Shown here piece by piece: positions 1 through 6,760 of a stretch of DNA of 64,000 nt. The stretch is from Streptomyces sp. NBC_00335 (GTDB lineage: Bacteria > Actinomycetota > Actinomycetes > Streptomycetales > Streptomycetaceae), in the NCBI RefSeq assembly GCF_036127095.1, contig NZ_CP108006.1, forward strand, positions 4,092,001-4,156,000, read 5' to 3'. The notes beneath the pieces were generated by a model that was given only the letters and a program-made list of their open reading frames with translations, made no database searches and was not told where the DNA came from. Every line of letters begins with the position of its first letter. The stretch's first letter is position 1. A program made the translations under genes and the position numbers.

Positions 1-1128
1 GCGCACATCCCGCACCGCAAGCGGGTCGGCAAGGAAATCAGCGGCACCGATATCGAGCGCATCCTCGGGGTCACCTCCAAGAGCTGGGACCGGGACCGTT
101 TCGCCTCGCTCGACACCGTCGTCGACGTCGCCCGCGCGGCCCTGCGCTCCGCCCTCGCCGAGCCCGAGGACATCGACGCCGTCTTCGTGGCCACCTGCAC
201 CCCGTACGAGATCATGCTCGACCAGGACGCCTTCAACCTGCTGCGCCGCCTGCGCATCCCGGACAGCGTGCCCCCCTTCCAGCTCGGCGCCGGCTGCGGC
301 GGGCTCTCCCGCGTGGCGGCGCACCTGGCCCGGACGGGGGCCCGGCGCGCGCTGGTGATCTCGTACAACGCCGCGAGCCCCATCGGGATGGACGAGAACG
401 GCGTCATTTCCCAGTACAGCGGCGCGGACGGAGAGCATCCCTTCGCGCACACCCTGTGGTGTTCCGGGGCGCTGTTCTCCGATGCCGCGACCGCGCTCGT
501 ATTCGAGCGGGACGAAAGCTTCGAAGGCGGCCTCGGTTTCTATTCGCGCGATTCCCTCGATTTCGGGGGCGAGCCCGGATTCAGCGATCCGCTCATCCAT
601 TACCCCGGCGGCGGCGCCGCCCACCCGCCGGGCTTTGCCGGGTCCGCCGAACTCTCCGCATTCGGGCTCAACGGGCCGGAACTGGCCCGTTATTATTCGC
701 GCGGCATGATGCTGAACCAGGAGACCCTGGACGCCCACCGCCCCGGTTTCGTGGACGAGGTCCGCCGGATCTACACGCACCAGGCCGGCCCGGCCCTGGT
801 CGAGAACTACCACCAGCTCGCCGGCCTGGACACCCGGAAGGCCCCCGCGCACGCCCGCGAGCTCGGCAACCTCGTCACCTCCGCGACCCCGGTGCTCTTC
901 TACACCGACGTGATCAACGGCCTGGTCGGCGCGGGCGACAGCGTCTGCTTCTCCGTCATCGGCGCCGGCCCCGAGCGCGGGGCCTTCCTCACCCGGGTCG
1001 CGATCCCGGGCGAGGTCACCGTCACCACACCGCTGCCGCCCGTCCCGGCCGCCGCCGGGACCGCCGGGGCCACCAGGGCCGCCGGCTCCCCCGGAGCCAT
1101 CAGAACCACCGCCACCGCCACCGCGTAG
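1..1128 (+). CDS. 3-oxoacyl-ACP synthase III (KAS III)-like enzyme, 5' end outside window
   Basis: The open frame runs in from the left edge, so the N-terminus and true start are missing. The visible 375 residues have a thiolase/KAS III fold. The presumed nucleophile Cys lies in a GAGCGG motif (codon 295-297), the His in YTHQAG (778-780) and the Asn in ELGNLVTSATP (868-870), matching the FabH Cys-His-Asn triad. Such enzymes condense or transfer acyl groups using acyl-CoA or ACP thioesters in the cytoplasm. The last 30 residues form an odd Ala/Thr/Pro/Gly-rich tail beyond the usual FabH end. The following gene encodes a Rossmann-fold protein only 35 bp away, so the pair may be the end of a small biosynthetic operon. 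Housekeeping FabH is less likely given the divergent sequence and tail. Confidence 0.85.
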   Translation, partial: AHIPHRKRVGKEISGTDIERILGVTSKSWDRDRFASLDTVVDVARAALRSALAEPEDIDAVFVATCTPYEIMLDQDAFNLLRRLRIPDSVPPFQLGAGCGGLSRVAAHLARTGARRALVISYNAASPIGMDENGVISQYSGADGEHPFAHTLWCSGALFSDAATALVFERDESFEGGLGFYSRDSLDFGGEPGFSDPLIHYPGGGAAHPPGFAGSAELSAFGLNGPELARYYSRGMMLNQETLDAHRPGFVDEVRRIYTHQAGPALVENYHQLAGLDTRKAPAHARELGNLVTSATPVLFYTDVINGLVGAGDSVCFSVIGAGPERGAFLTRVAIPGEVTVTTPLPPVPAAAGTAGATRAAGSPGAIRTTATATA

Positions 1129-1163
1129 ACGCACGCGCCCACCTCCCTCGAAACGAGTCCGCC

Positions 1164-2045
1164 GTGCACATCGCCCTCGCCGGGGCCGCCAGCCCCACCG
1201 GCATCCGGCTCGCCGCCGAGCTGCTCGGCCGCGGCCACCACCTGACCCTGCTCACCGCCACCGACGTACGGCAGAGCAGGCTCCTGCTGGCCCGTCAGCT
1301 CGCGCTGATCGGGCTGTATCCCGAGTACGTGGACCTCCTCTCGGCCCGGCTCCACGCGCGCCGGGGCGCCGAGGTCCTGTCCGGCGCCGCACCCGCGTCC
1401 GCGGCTTCCGCAGCCCGGTCGGGCCGCTTCGACGCCGTCTGGTGCGTGGAGCAGCCCGCCGCCACCGCGGCCGCGCTGCTGCCGCTCGCCTCCGGAGGGG
1501 AGGGGCGTACGGCGTTCCACCTGGTCACCGTCGGAGACGCGGGTCCGGCCGGGCGTACGGTCGCCGCCGCGGCCGTACGGGACGGGTTCCCGGCCGGGGT
1601 GCACTGCCTGGCCCCGACCGTCAGCGACCTGGCCGACCATGCGGAGCTGCCCCGGCCCGCTTTCACCCGGCTCGCCGTCGCCGAGTCCGTCCGGCCGGCT
1701 CCGGCGGCGCCACCGTCGCCGGAGCCGGGGGCCCCGGCGACGGTCAGCCTGCTTCCGCTGGCCCCCGCCGCCCGCGCCCTGGCGGAGGCCGCCGGGGAAC
1801 CGGGCTGGTCGGGGCTGCGCCGCATCGGCTGGGTGCACGCACACCCCACCGAGGGCACGGAGCTGACCCGTGCGGTCGGCCCCGAGCTGGCCCCGGGGCT
1901 GCTGCGGCGCCTGTCGGAGCTCCAGCCCGCGGCCGCCACGACCGAGCTGGACGGGCCGCCGCTCGGCGCCGGGTACCTCACCCGGGCTGCGGCGCCCGTC
2001 CTGCCTCCGGTCCGGCGGGCCGCCCGGCAGCCGGAGCGGGTGTGA
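1164..2045 (+). CDS. Rossmann-fold (NAD(P)-binding, reductase-like) protein
   Basis: A 293-residue protein starting at GTG 1164, chosen because the nucleotide-binding strand begins right there (MHIALAGAASPTG). The first 35 residues resemble the beta-alpha-beta of extended short-chain dehydrogenases or thioester reductases, with a GxxxxTG-type loop. No clear YxxxK catalytic pair is visible, and the middle is rich in Ala/Pro, so an active reductase is not assured. It follows the KAS III-like gene by 35 bp on the same strand and is probably co-transcribed with it, which suggests a role in tailoring the same acyl product. The ribosome binding site is weak. The function is inferred only from the fold. 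Confidence 0.65.
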   Translation: MHIALAGAASPTGIRLAAELLGRGHHLTLLTATDVRQSRLLLARQLALIGLYPEYVDLLSARLHARRGAEVLSGAAPASAASAARSGRFDAVWCVEQPAATAAALLPLASGGEGRTAFHLVTVGDAGPAGRTVAAAAVRDGFPAGVHCLAPTVSDLADHAELPRPAFTRLAVAESVRPAPAAPPSPEPGAPATVSLLPLAPAARALAEAAGEPGWSGLRRIGWVHAHPTEGTELTRAVGPELAPGLLRRLSELQPAAATTELDGPPLGAGYLTRAAAPVLPPVRRAARQPERV

Positions 2046-2549
2046 ACGCGGCGGAGCGGCCCTGATGGGAGCGGCGCGTGAGGGACGGCCTCGCGGACCC
2101 GGCCGGAAGGGTCGGCAGGTGCGGACGGGCCGGCAGGAGCGGACGGGTCGGCAGGAGCGGACGGGTCGGAGGGCAAGGGGCCCCCATGGCCAGGGCATAT
2201 GCGTATGGGTCATTCATGATCCAAGGACAAGCCGCCCGGACCACCCCCGCAACTCAGGCCGAAGGTCCGGCACATCGGTCCGCTTGACAGGTTTTCGCAT
2301 GTGGCAGAACGTGCCGCCGATCCGACACGCCCAAGGTCCGCCCTTGACGTTCTCACCCGTTCGGGCGCACACCCCCCACACCCGGTCCGGCCCCGGTCCA
2401 CCGCCCGCCATCTGCGAAGACGTGTCCGAGGGAGGTCCGTACGGCGATGACCTGCCGTCAGTTGTCCGTGTTACGCGCCCCGCCGGGGGGCGTGGAGGGG
2501 TCCACTGCTCTCGGGACCGGCCGCCCGAGCCGGACCAGGAGGGATTCCC
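2046..2549. other. Long intergenic region with 18-bp tandem repeats
   Basis: This 504-bp stretch carries no gene I can support. It holds three 18-bp tandem units (2111-2164), an unusually AT-rich patch with CATATG and CGTATG around 2195-2210, and a TTGACA hexamer at 2284-2289 that could be a -35 element. Long reading frames here are shadows created by the repeats. The following gene has its own strong Shine-Dalgarno sequence at about 2537-2543. Confidence 0.6.
2111..2164. repeat. Three 18-bp tandem repeats
   Basis: Units at 2111-2128, 2129-2146 and 2147-2164 share the core GGCAGG(A/T)GCGGACGG with one or two substitutions, followed by a partial fourth unit. They lie between the Rossmann-fold gene and the sortase-like gene. 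The length is a multiple of three, but no ribosome binding site or clean start places the repeats in a gene. Confidence 0.75.
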
Positions 2550-3218
2550 ATGCCCCGCGCCAAGTGGGTGGTCGGCGTACTGACGGTGGCTCTGCTGTGC
2601 ACCGGCCTAGGGGTGTTGCGCACCACCGAGGGCGGCAGGCCCGCCGCCCCGACCGCGGGCGACGCACTGCCCTCGCGGGTCCTGGGGCTGTCCGGCCCGC
2701 GCCGGCTGGCCCGGCAGCTGGAGCACTCAGGCGGACACACCACCGGCAAGGGCTCGCGGCGGCCCGGACGGTCGGGGGTCACGGCCCTGCCTGCCTCGCC
2801 GCCGCTGCGCCTGCTCATCCCGGCCCTCGGAACGGACGTACCGCTGACGGGCGGTACCCCGCCGGACGCCGGGAACGCCGGTCCGCAGGGGCCGTACGCG
2901 GCGGAGCTCCAGCCCGGCGCCGCCGACGCCAAGGCGCCCGCCCCCGAGAGCGCCGTGTGGGACTCCGCGGGCCCGGCCCCGGGCGCGGCCGGCACCGCCG
3001 TGGTCTCCGGAGACCTCCCCCGGATCGGCGAACTCCGGCGCGGGCAGACGATCGAGGTCGTGCGCGCCGACCGGCGTACGGCCGTGTTCACCGTGACCCG
3101 CGTCTCTCCCGGGGCCGCCGGGCGGGGAGGGCCGTCCGCACGGGCCCAACTCCGGCTGGTCAGCGGTGAAACGGCCGTCCTGGCCCGCCTCACCGGCCAC
3201 CGCCGCACCCTGCGCTGA
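2550..3218 (+). CDS. Class F sortase-like protein lacking catalytic residues
   Basis: A 222-residue protein with an AGGAGG-type ribosome binding site 6-8 bases before ATG 2550. Residues 7-24 form a membrane anchor or signal segment. From about residue 88 the sequence follows the actinobacterial class F sortase barrel: an LLIPALGTDVPL strand, an AVWDSAGPAPGAAGTAVVSGD stretch and a RGQTIEVVRADRRTAVFTVTRV region. The sortase His is normally in a GHxD motif after the A-V-I strand, but here it reads GDLP. The catalytic Cys normally in TLxTC is replaced in the LRLVSGE segment. Both residues are therefore absent and transpeptidase activity is unlikely. It may be a non-enzymatic extracytoplasmic domain or a decaying gene; the intact frame and good RBS favour the former. 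Confidence 0.75.
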   Translation: MPRAKWVVGVLTVALLCTGLGVLRTTEGGRPAAPTAGDALPSRVLGLSGPRRLARQLEHSGGHTTGKGSRRPGRSGVTALPASPPLRLLIPALGTDVPLTGGTPPDAGNAGPQGPYAAELQPGAADAKAPAPESAVWDSAGPAPGAAGTAVVSGDLPRIGELRRGQTIEVVRADRRTAVFTVTRVSPGAAGRGGPSARAQLRLVSGETAVLARLTGHRRTLR

Positions 3219-3332
3219 CCTGCGGCCTTCCCCCGGAAGACCGACGCCCCCTGCGGCCACCTGACGGGCCGTGGGGGGTGTCTTCGTCCCCCGGTCGAGG
3301 GATGCTGCGGTTCCGGCGGAGAGTCCGCCCGC

Positions 3333-3734
3333 GTGTCGGGGCACACCCTCCGCATGAGCGGGACACAGCGTGCGCTGACGGCACCGGACAGGGCCCTGAT
3401 GACGGCCCTGACGGTGCTCTGCGTCGTGCTGCTGTGCCTGTTCGGCGTCGGCGGAGCCGGTCCGTCCACCGCGACGGCCGAAGGCCCCCGCCCGGCGCCC
3501 ACCGCCCCGGCCGAGCCCACCGAGGCACCGGCCGATCCGGCCGGCGATCCCGAAGTACGGGTGGCGGTACGGGTGCCCGCGCGCGGCGTCCCCGGCGTAC
3601 GGGGCCTGCAGCGGCCGGTGTTTCACGTGAAACCTCCCCGGTCCGGCCCCATGGAGCCGGCCGCGGACCCGACGGGGGCGCTCGCACCCGCGGCATCCCT
3701 GCGGGCGGTACGGAGTGTGGTCCTGCGCTGCTGA
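3333..3734 (+). CDS. Small membrane-anchored or secreted protein of unknown function
   Basis: A 133-residue frame starting at GTG 3333, with a GGAGAG element 9 bases upstream; ATG 3354 is an alternative without an RBS. Residues 19-42 form one hydrophobic segment, followed by a Pro/Ala/Thr-rich exported tail. No domain is recognised. A perfect parS site (3620-3633) lies inside the frame and encodes a VFHVKP stretch. That part of the frame may therefore be constrained by ParB binding rather than by protein function. The frame could be partly spurious. Confidence 0.5.
   Translation: MSGHTLRMSGTQRALTAPDRALMTALTVLCVVLLCLFGVGGAGPSTATAEGPRPAPTAPAEPTEAPADPAGDPEVRVAVRVPARGVPGVRGLQRPVFHVKPPRSGPMEPAADPTGALAPAASLRAVRSVVLRC
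3620..3633. promoter_or_regulatory. parS: parS centromere site (ParB binding), intragenic
   Basis: The 14-mer GTTTCACGTGAAAC is a perfect match to the Streptomyces parS palindrome. ParB loads here to organise the origin region during sporulation. It lies within the small exported-protein frame at 3333-3734. Streptomyces parS sites cluster around oriC, so this places the window in the chromosome core. Confidence 0.9.
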
Positions 3735-3866
3735 CGGGGCCGAGAGGCCGAGCAGCAGCACCGCGCGCCCGGCACGGCCGGTCCACCGGGCACACCCGGC
3801 TCCCCCGGCTCCCGATGGCCCTTGGCGCGCGTCCCCCCACACCCCGACACACCGTGAGGTTCCGCC

Positions 3867-4025
3867 ATGCCCTTCGACCCGTACCTCGCCCTGAACGCCA
3901 TGCTCCGCGCCGAGGCCGCCCGCTTCTCCCCGCCGGCCCCGCCCGCACGCCAGCCGGAACCCGAGTCCGCCAAGACCGCCCAGACCACCGCCGAGGCCCC
4001 GGCCGGAGACGACACGGCCGCGTAG
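3867..4025 (+). CDS. Small conserved-looking hypothetical protein (52 aa)
   Basis: The frame starts at ATG 3867 with GTGAGG about 6 bases upstream and ends at TAG 4023-4025. The product begins MPFDPYLALNAMLRAEAARF, a short amphipathic helix, followed by a Pro/Ala/Glu-rich disordered tail ending in DDTAA. No cysteines, signal peptide or membrane segment are present. It follows the small exported-protein gene by 132 bp. The function is unknown. The well-spaced RBS and GC-biased third positions support a real gene. Confidence 0.55.
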   Translation: MPFDPYLALNAMLRAEAARFSPPAPPARQPEPESAKTAQTTAEAPAGDDTAA

Positions 4026-4294
4026 GGCGTCGCGCAGGGGCATCAGGACATGAGGGGGCACCGGTTCCCGCGCCCTCGGCAACGGAGAGTGGTCACGTGA
4101 GGTTCGACCACGGGGCACGGAAACCGGCGCCTCATTGAGTCTCGGTCACCGACCCACTCACTCACCTCGGCCTTTTGTCCGTATGTGACCCGCCGAAAGT
4201 ACCGCGCCGCCGAGTTGCCCACAGAGGCACACACCGGAGCCCCGGCCACCCGCCACGTGCGGGGGCCGGGGCTGCGGCGTACCGACACCGCGCC

Positions 4295-4708
4295 CTAGGC
4301 GGCGTTGCGCGTGTGGTACCGGTAGAAGGCGGCCGCGCCGACGCCCGCGCCGACGAGCAGGCCCAGGCCGGAGCTCTTCAGGATGGACTCGCCGGCCAGG
4401 CTGTAGAGGTAGCCGAAGGAGATGCCCGCGAAGATCCCGTACGCCGCCGCGTGCGGCTCCTGCGCCAGCCGCGGGCCGATCCGGGCCAGCGCCACCAGGC
4501 AGGCGGCGAAAATCGCGCCGCACAGGATCCCGTAGAAGACGTTGCCCGCGTCGACGGGCCCCATCTGACGTTTCATGAAGGCGGCGTAGACGCCGTAGAC
4601 CAGTCCCATGAGCAGGGGTCGCGTGAGGGCGGACCTGCTCGCGTGGGCCGCCGTACGGGACGCCGGCTGCCGGTGCCCCCGGGGGGCGGTGGGTGCCGCA
4701 TGTGCCAT
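4295..4708 (-). CDS. Small integral membrane protein
   Basis: A 137-residue protein. The start at 4708 (MAHAAPTAPRG) is preferred over the longer frame because GAGAGGAG lies 6 bases upstream. The first 35 residues are polar and basic. Hydrophobic segments follow at about residues 35-50, 60-80, 93-112 and 115-130, so it probably spans the membrane three or four times. No family is recognised. It sits between an unassigned 269-bp gap and the RidA-like gene on the same strand, 68 bp from the latter. Confidence 0.7.
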   Translation of the reverse strand: MAHAAPTAPRGHRQPASRTAAHASRSALTRPLLMGLVYGVYAAFMKRQMGPVDAGNVFYGILCGAIFAACLVALARIGPRLAQEPHAAAYGIFAGISFGYLYSLAGESILKSSGLGLLVGAGVGAAAFYRYHTRNAA

Positions 4709-4776
4709 GACGGGCTCCTCTCTCCCATCATCCAGGGCACACCCGCAACCCGGGACCGGCAACCGGAGCAGGCGGC

Positions 4777-5184
4777 CTAGGCGGTCGGAGCCGCCCGGAC
4801 CGCCACCGCGTCGATCTCGAAGAGCATGTCCGGCAGGGCCAGCGCGGCCACGCCGATCAGCGTCTGGGCGGGCAGTTCGGTGCCCCAGGCGGCGTGCAGG
4901 TGCTTGAGCAGCACCTGCAGCTTCTCCTGGTCGTGCCCGACGACGTACGTCCCGATGCGGACCACGTCGCCGAGGCCCAGACCCACGGCCTCCAGGGCCG
5001 TGCGGAGATTCGCGAAGGCCTGGCCGACCTGGGCGTCGAACGCGTCGGAGACGACGTGGCCCGTCGGGCCGGAGCCGTACTGGCCGGCTATGAAGACCTG
5101 CTCTCCGGGCGCGGAGACGACGTGGCTGTAGCCGTAGCCGGTGGGGTCGTGGAGTTCTGCCGGGTTGGTGATGCTGCGCGTCAT
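4777..5184 (-). CDS. RidA/YjgF/YER057c-family protein
   Basis: A 135-residue protein with AGGAG 6 bases before ATG 5184. Length and pattern (EQVFIAGQYG near residue 28, FANLRTALEAVGLGLGDVVRIGTYV near 57-81, MLFEIDAVAV near the end) identify the YjgF/RidA fold, a trimeric cytoplasmic family. Canonical RidA hydrolyses reactive 2-aminoacrylate-type imines using an Arg in a P-A-R-S/T stretch. Here that stretch reads PAQT, so the Arg is Gln, which suggests a different substrate or a binding role as in other Rid subgroups. It lies 61 bp downstream of the Rrf2 regulator on the same strand and is probably in its regulon. Confidence 0.85.
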   Translation of the reverse strand: MTRSITNPAELHDPTGYGYSHVVSAPGEQVFIAGQYGSGPTGHVVSDAFDAQVGQAFANLRTALEAVGLGLGDVVRIGTYVVGHDQEKLQVLLKHLHAAWGTELPAQTLIGVAALALPDMLFEIDAVAVRAAPTA

Positions 5185-5245
5185 TCCAAGCTCCTGGGTC
5201 AGTTGTCCAAGGGGTGGGGCGGCACGGAGCCGCGTCCGTACGCGC

Positions 5246-5725
5246 CTAGTGGGCGGCGGCGAGCCAGGCGCGCAGGCGTTCGGGGGCGTCGGGGGCCTGC
5301 CGTTCGGCCTGCTGCCGGATCTCGTCGAGGGTCTGGGCGGCCAGCGCGCGGCGCCAGGCCAGTTCGGCCCGGCCCATCGCGTGCGCGATGGCGCAGTCGG
5401 CCGCGGGCGGCTCCTCGCCGCCACCGGGGCCCTGCTGCCGGATCTCCGCGCACCGGAAGGCCTCGTCCGGCCCTTCCACGGCGGCGACCACGTCCATGAG
5501 CGAGATGGAGTCGAGCGGGCGCGCGAGGCGGAAGCCGCCCCGCGGGCCGGGCGTGGAGGTGACGATGCCCGCCCGGGCCAGGGCCTGGAGCTGCTTGTTG
5601 AGGTACGCGGCGGGCAGCTCGTGCCAGGCCGCCAGCCGGGCCGCCGGGACCGCCCTGCCGTCACCACTCCAGGCCAGGTTGAGGCAGCTGTGCAGGGCCC
5701 ATTCGACGCCCTCGCTCATTTTCAT
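5246..5725 (-). CDS. Rrf2-family regulator, RsrR-like [2Fe-2S] redox sensor
   Basis: A 159-residue protein starting MKMSEGVEWALH at 5725; ATG 5719 is a shorter option. The N-terminal winged helix spans residues 1-80, with a LNKQLQALARAGIV recognition region. In Streptomyces RsrR the [2Fe-2S] cluster is ligated by Glu8, His12, Cys90 and Cys108. This protein has Glu8, His12, Cys92 and Cys111 in the equivalent stretch rather than the three-Cys pattern of IscR/NsrR. A redox-responsive cluster is therefore likely. An imperfect 11-3-11 inverted repeat abuts its own start codon, suggesting autoregulation and control of the downstream RidA-like gene and perhaps the divergent membrane protein. Confidence 0.85.
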   Translation of the reverse strand: MKMSEGVEWALHSCLNLAWSGDGRAVPAARLAAWHELPAAYLNKQLQALARAGIVTSTPGPRGGFRLARPLDSISLMDVVAAVEGPDEAFRCAEIRQQGPGGGEEPPAADCAIAHAMGRAELAWRRALAAQTLDEIRQQAERQAPDAPERLRAWLAAAH

Positions 5726-5750
5726 AACCTGGATATTAGATGTCCAGAAT
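5726..5750. promoter_or_regulatory. Candidate Rrf2/RsrR operator, 11-3-11 inverted repeat
   Basis: The arms 5726-5736 and 5740-5750 are complementary at 8 of 11 positions around a 3-base spacer, with the best core TGGATAT/ATGTCCA. The site touches the start codon of the Rrf2 gene. RsrR class 1 targets were described as 11-3-11 inverted repeats, so the geometry fits autoregulation. Confidence 0.6.
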
Positions 5751-5839
5751 AAGGTCCGCAAGGGAGACACGCCCGACCGCACCACCCGGCCGCAGCAACC
5801 CGGCTCGCGCCGCGCGCCCGGCCCCCTTTCCCTGGTGAC

Positions 5840-6667
5840 GTGCGGACCTTCCTCTCGGCGGTACTCGTCGCGCTCGTGGCCCTGCTGGTGCCCGCGAGCG
5901 CCGTCGCGTACTGGGCCGATCACGAACTCGGCAGCGTCGACCGCTACACCGCGGCGATGTCCCCGCTCGCCTCGGATCCCGCCGTCCAGAACCTCGTCGT
6001 CACCCAGGCCGGCCGCGCCCTCTCCGGGCAGATCGACGCCGGCCCCTTCCAGGACGGGGTCGACACCCTGCTCGGCGAGGCCCTGCGCTCCTTCGTCGGC
6101 ACCGCGGCCTACCAAACCGCCTGGGACGCCGCGAACCACGCCGCCCACGGCGCCTTCTTCCAGGCGCTCACCACCGGTGACGGCAACGCCGTGACCATCG
6201 ACCTCGCCCCCGTGATCGCCCGGGTCAAGGGCGATCTCGTCGAGAACGGGGTGCCGTTCGCCGACCGCATCCCCGAGACCCACCTCTCGGTGAAGGTCAT
6301 GGAGTACGACAACCTCGGCGCGCTCCGGAAGGGCTTCCGCATGCTGCAGATCGCCGGGGTCTGGCTCCCCGTGCTCACCCTGGTGCTGGCCGCGGCGGCC
6401 ATCGCCGTCGCCGTCCGTCGCCGCCGGGCCGTCCTGGCCACCGGGCTGGGGCTGGCCGTCGGAGCCGTCCTGCTGTGGGCGGCCGTGGTCCTGTGCCGCC
6501 GCCTCACCCTGAACGACCTGCCGGCCGACATCGACCGGCCCGCCGCCGAAGCGGTGTACGACGCGCTCACCGCGTTCCTGCGGACCACCGCCTGGGTGGT
6601 GCTGGCCGTCGGGCTGGCCGCCGCGCTGGCCGCCTGGCTGACGGGCCGACTGCGCCGCACCCCATAA
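5840..6667 (+). CDS. Membrane protein with large extracytoplasmic loop
   Basis: A 275-residue protein starting at GTG 5840; the RBS is weak. Residues 4-24 form a signal-anchor. A polar domain of about 145 residues with two DxxPxxxxR-type segments follows. Three further hydrophobic segments lie near residues 172-195, 200-222 and 245-268. The order suggests an external domain between the first and second membrane helices. It diverges from the Rrf2 gene and precedes the FUSC transporter by 93 bp on the same strand, so the two may be co-transcribed. No enzyme motif is seen. Confidence 0.75.
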   Translation: MRTFLSAVLVALVALLVPASAVAYWADHELGSVDRYTAAMSPLASDPAVQNLVVTQAGRALSGQIDAGPFQDGVDTLLGEALRSFVGTAAYQTAWDAANHAAHGAFFQALTTGDGNAVTIDLAPVIARVKGDLVENGVPFADRIPETHLSVKVMEYDNLGALRKGFRMLQIAGVWLPVLTLVLAAAAIAVAVRRRRAVLATGLGLAVGAVLLWAAVVLCRRLTLNDLPADIDRPAAEAVYDALTAFLRTTAWVVLAVGLAAALAAWLTGRLRRTP

Positions 6668-6760
6668 GCTCGGAACGGGCGGATTGGCACGCAAATCCGT
6701 AGAAGAATCCATAGAGCAGCGCAGAAGAACCGATTCACGAGCGGCGTCACGGAAGCGGGA

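Noticed and set aside
2111..2164. Possible CRISPR repeats
   Set aside because: The 18-bp units are directly adjacent with no spacers and no cas genes are near.
3219..3332. Small coding frames in the gap after the sortase-like gene
   Set aside because: No RBS and no third-position bias distinct from shadows of the flanking genes.
4026..4294. A gene in the gap before the small membrane protein
   Set aside because: Frames are short or antisense, lack ribosome binding sites, and no repeats or stems of note were seen.
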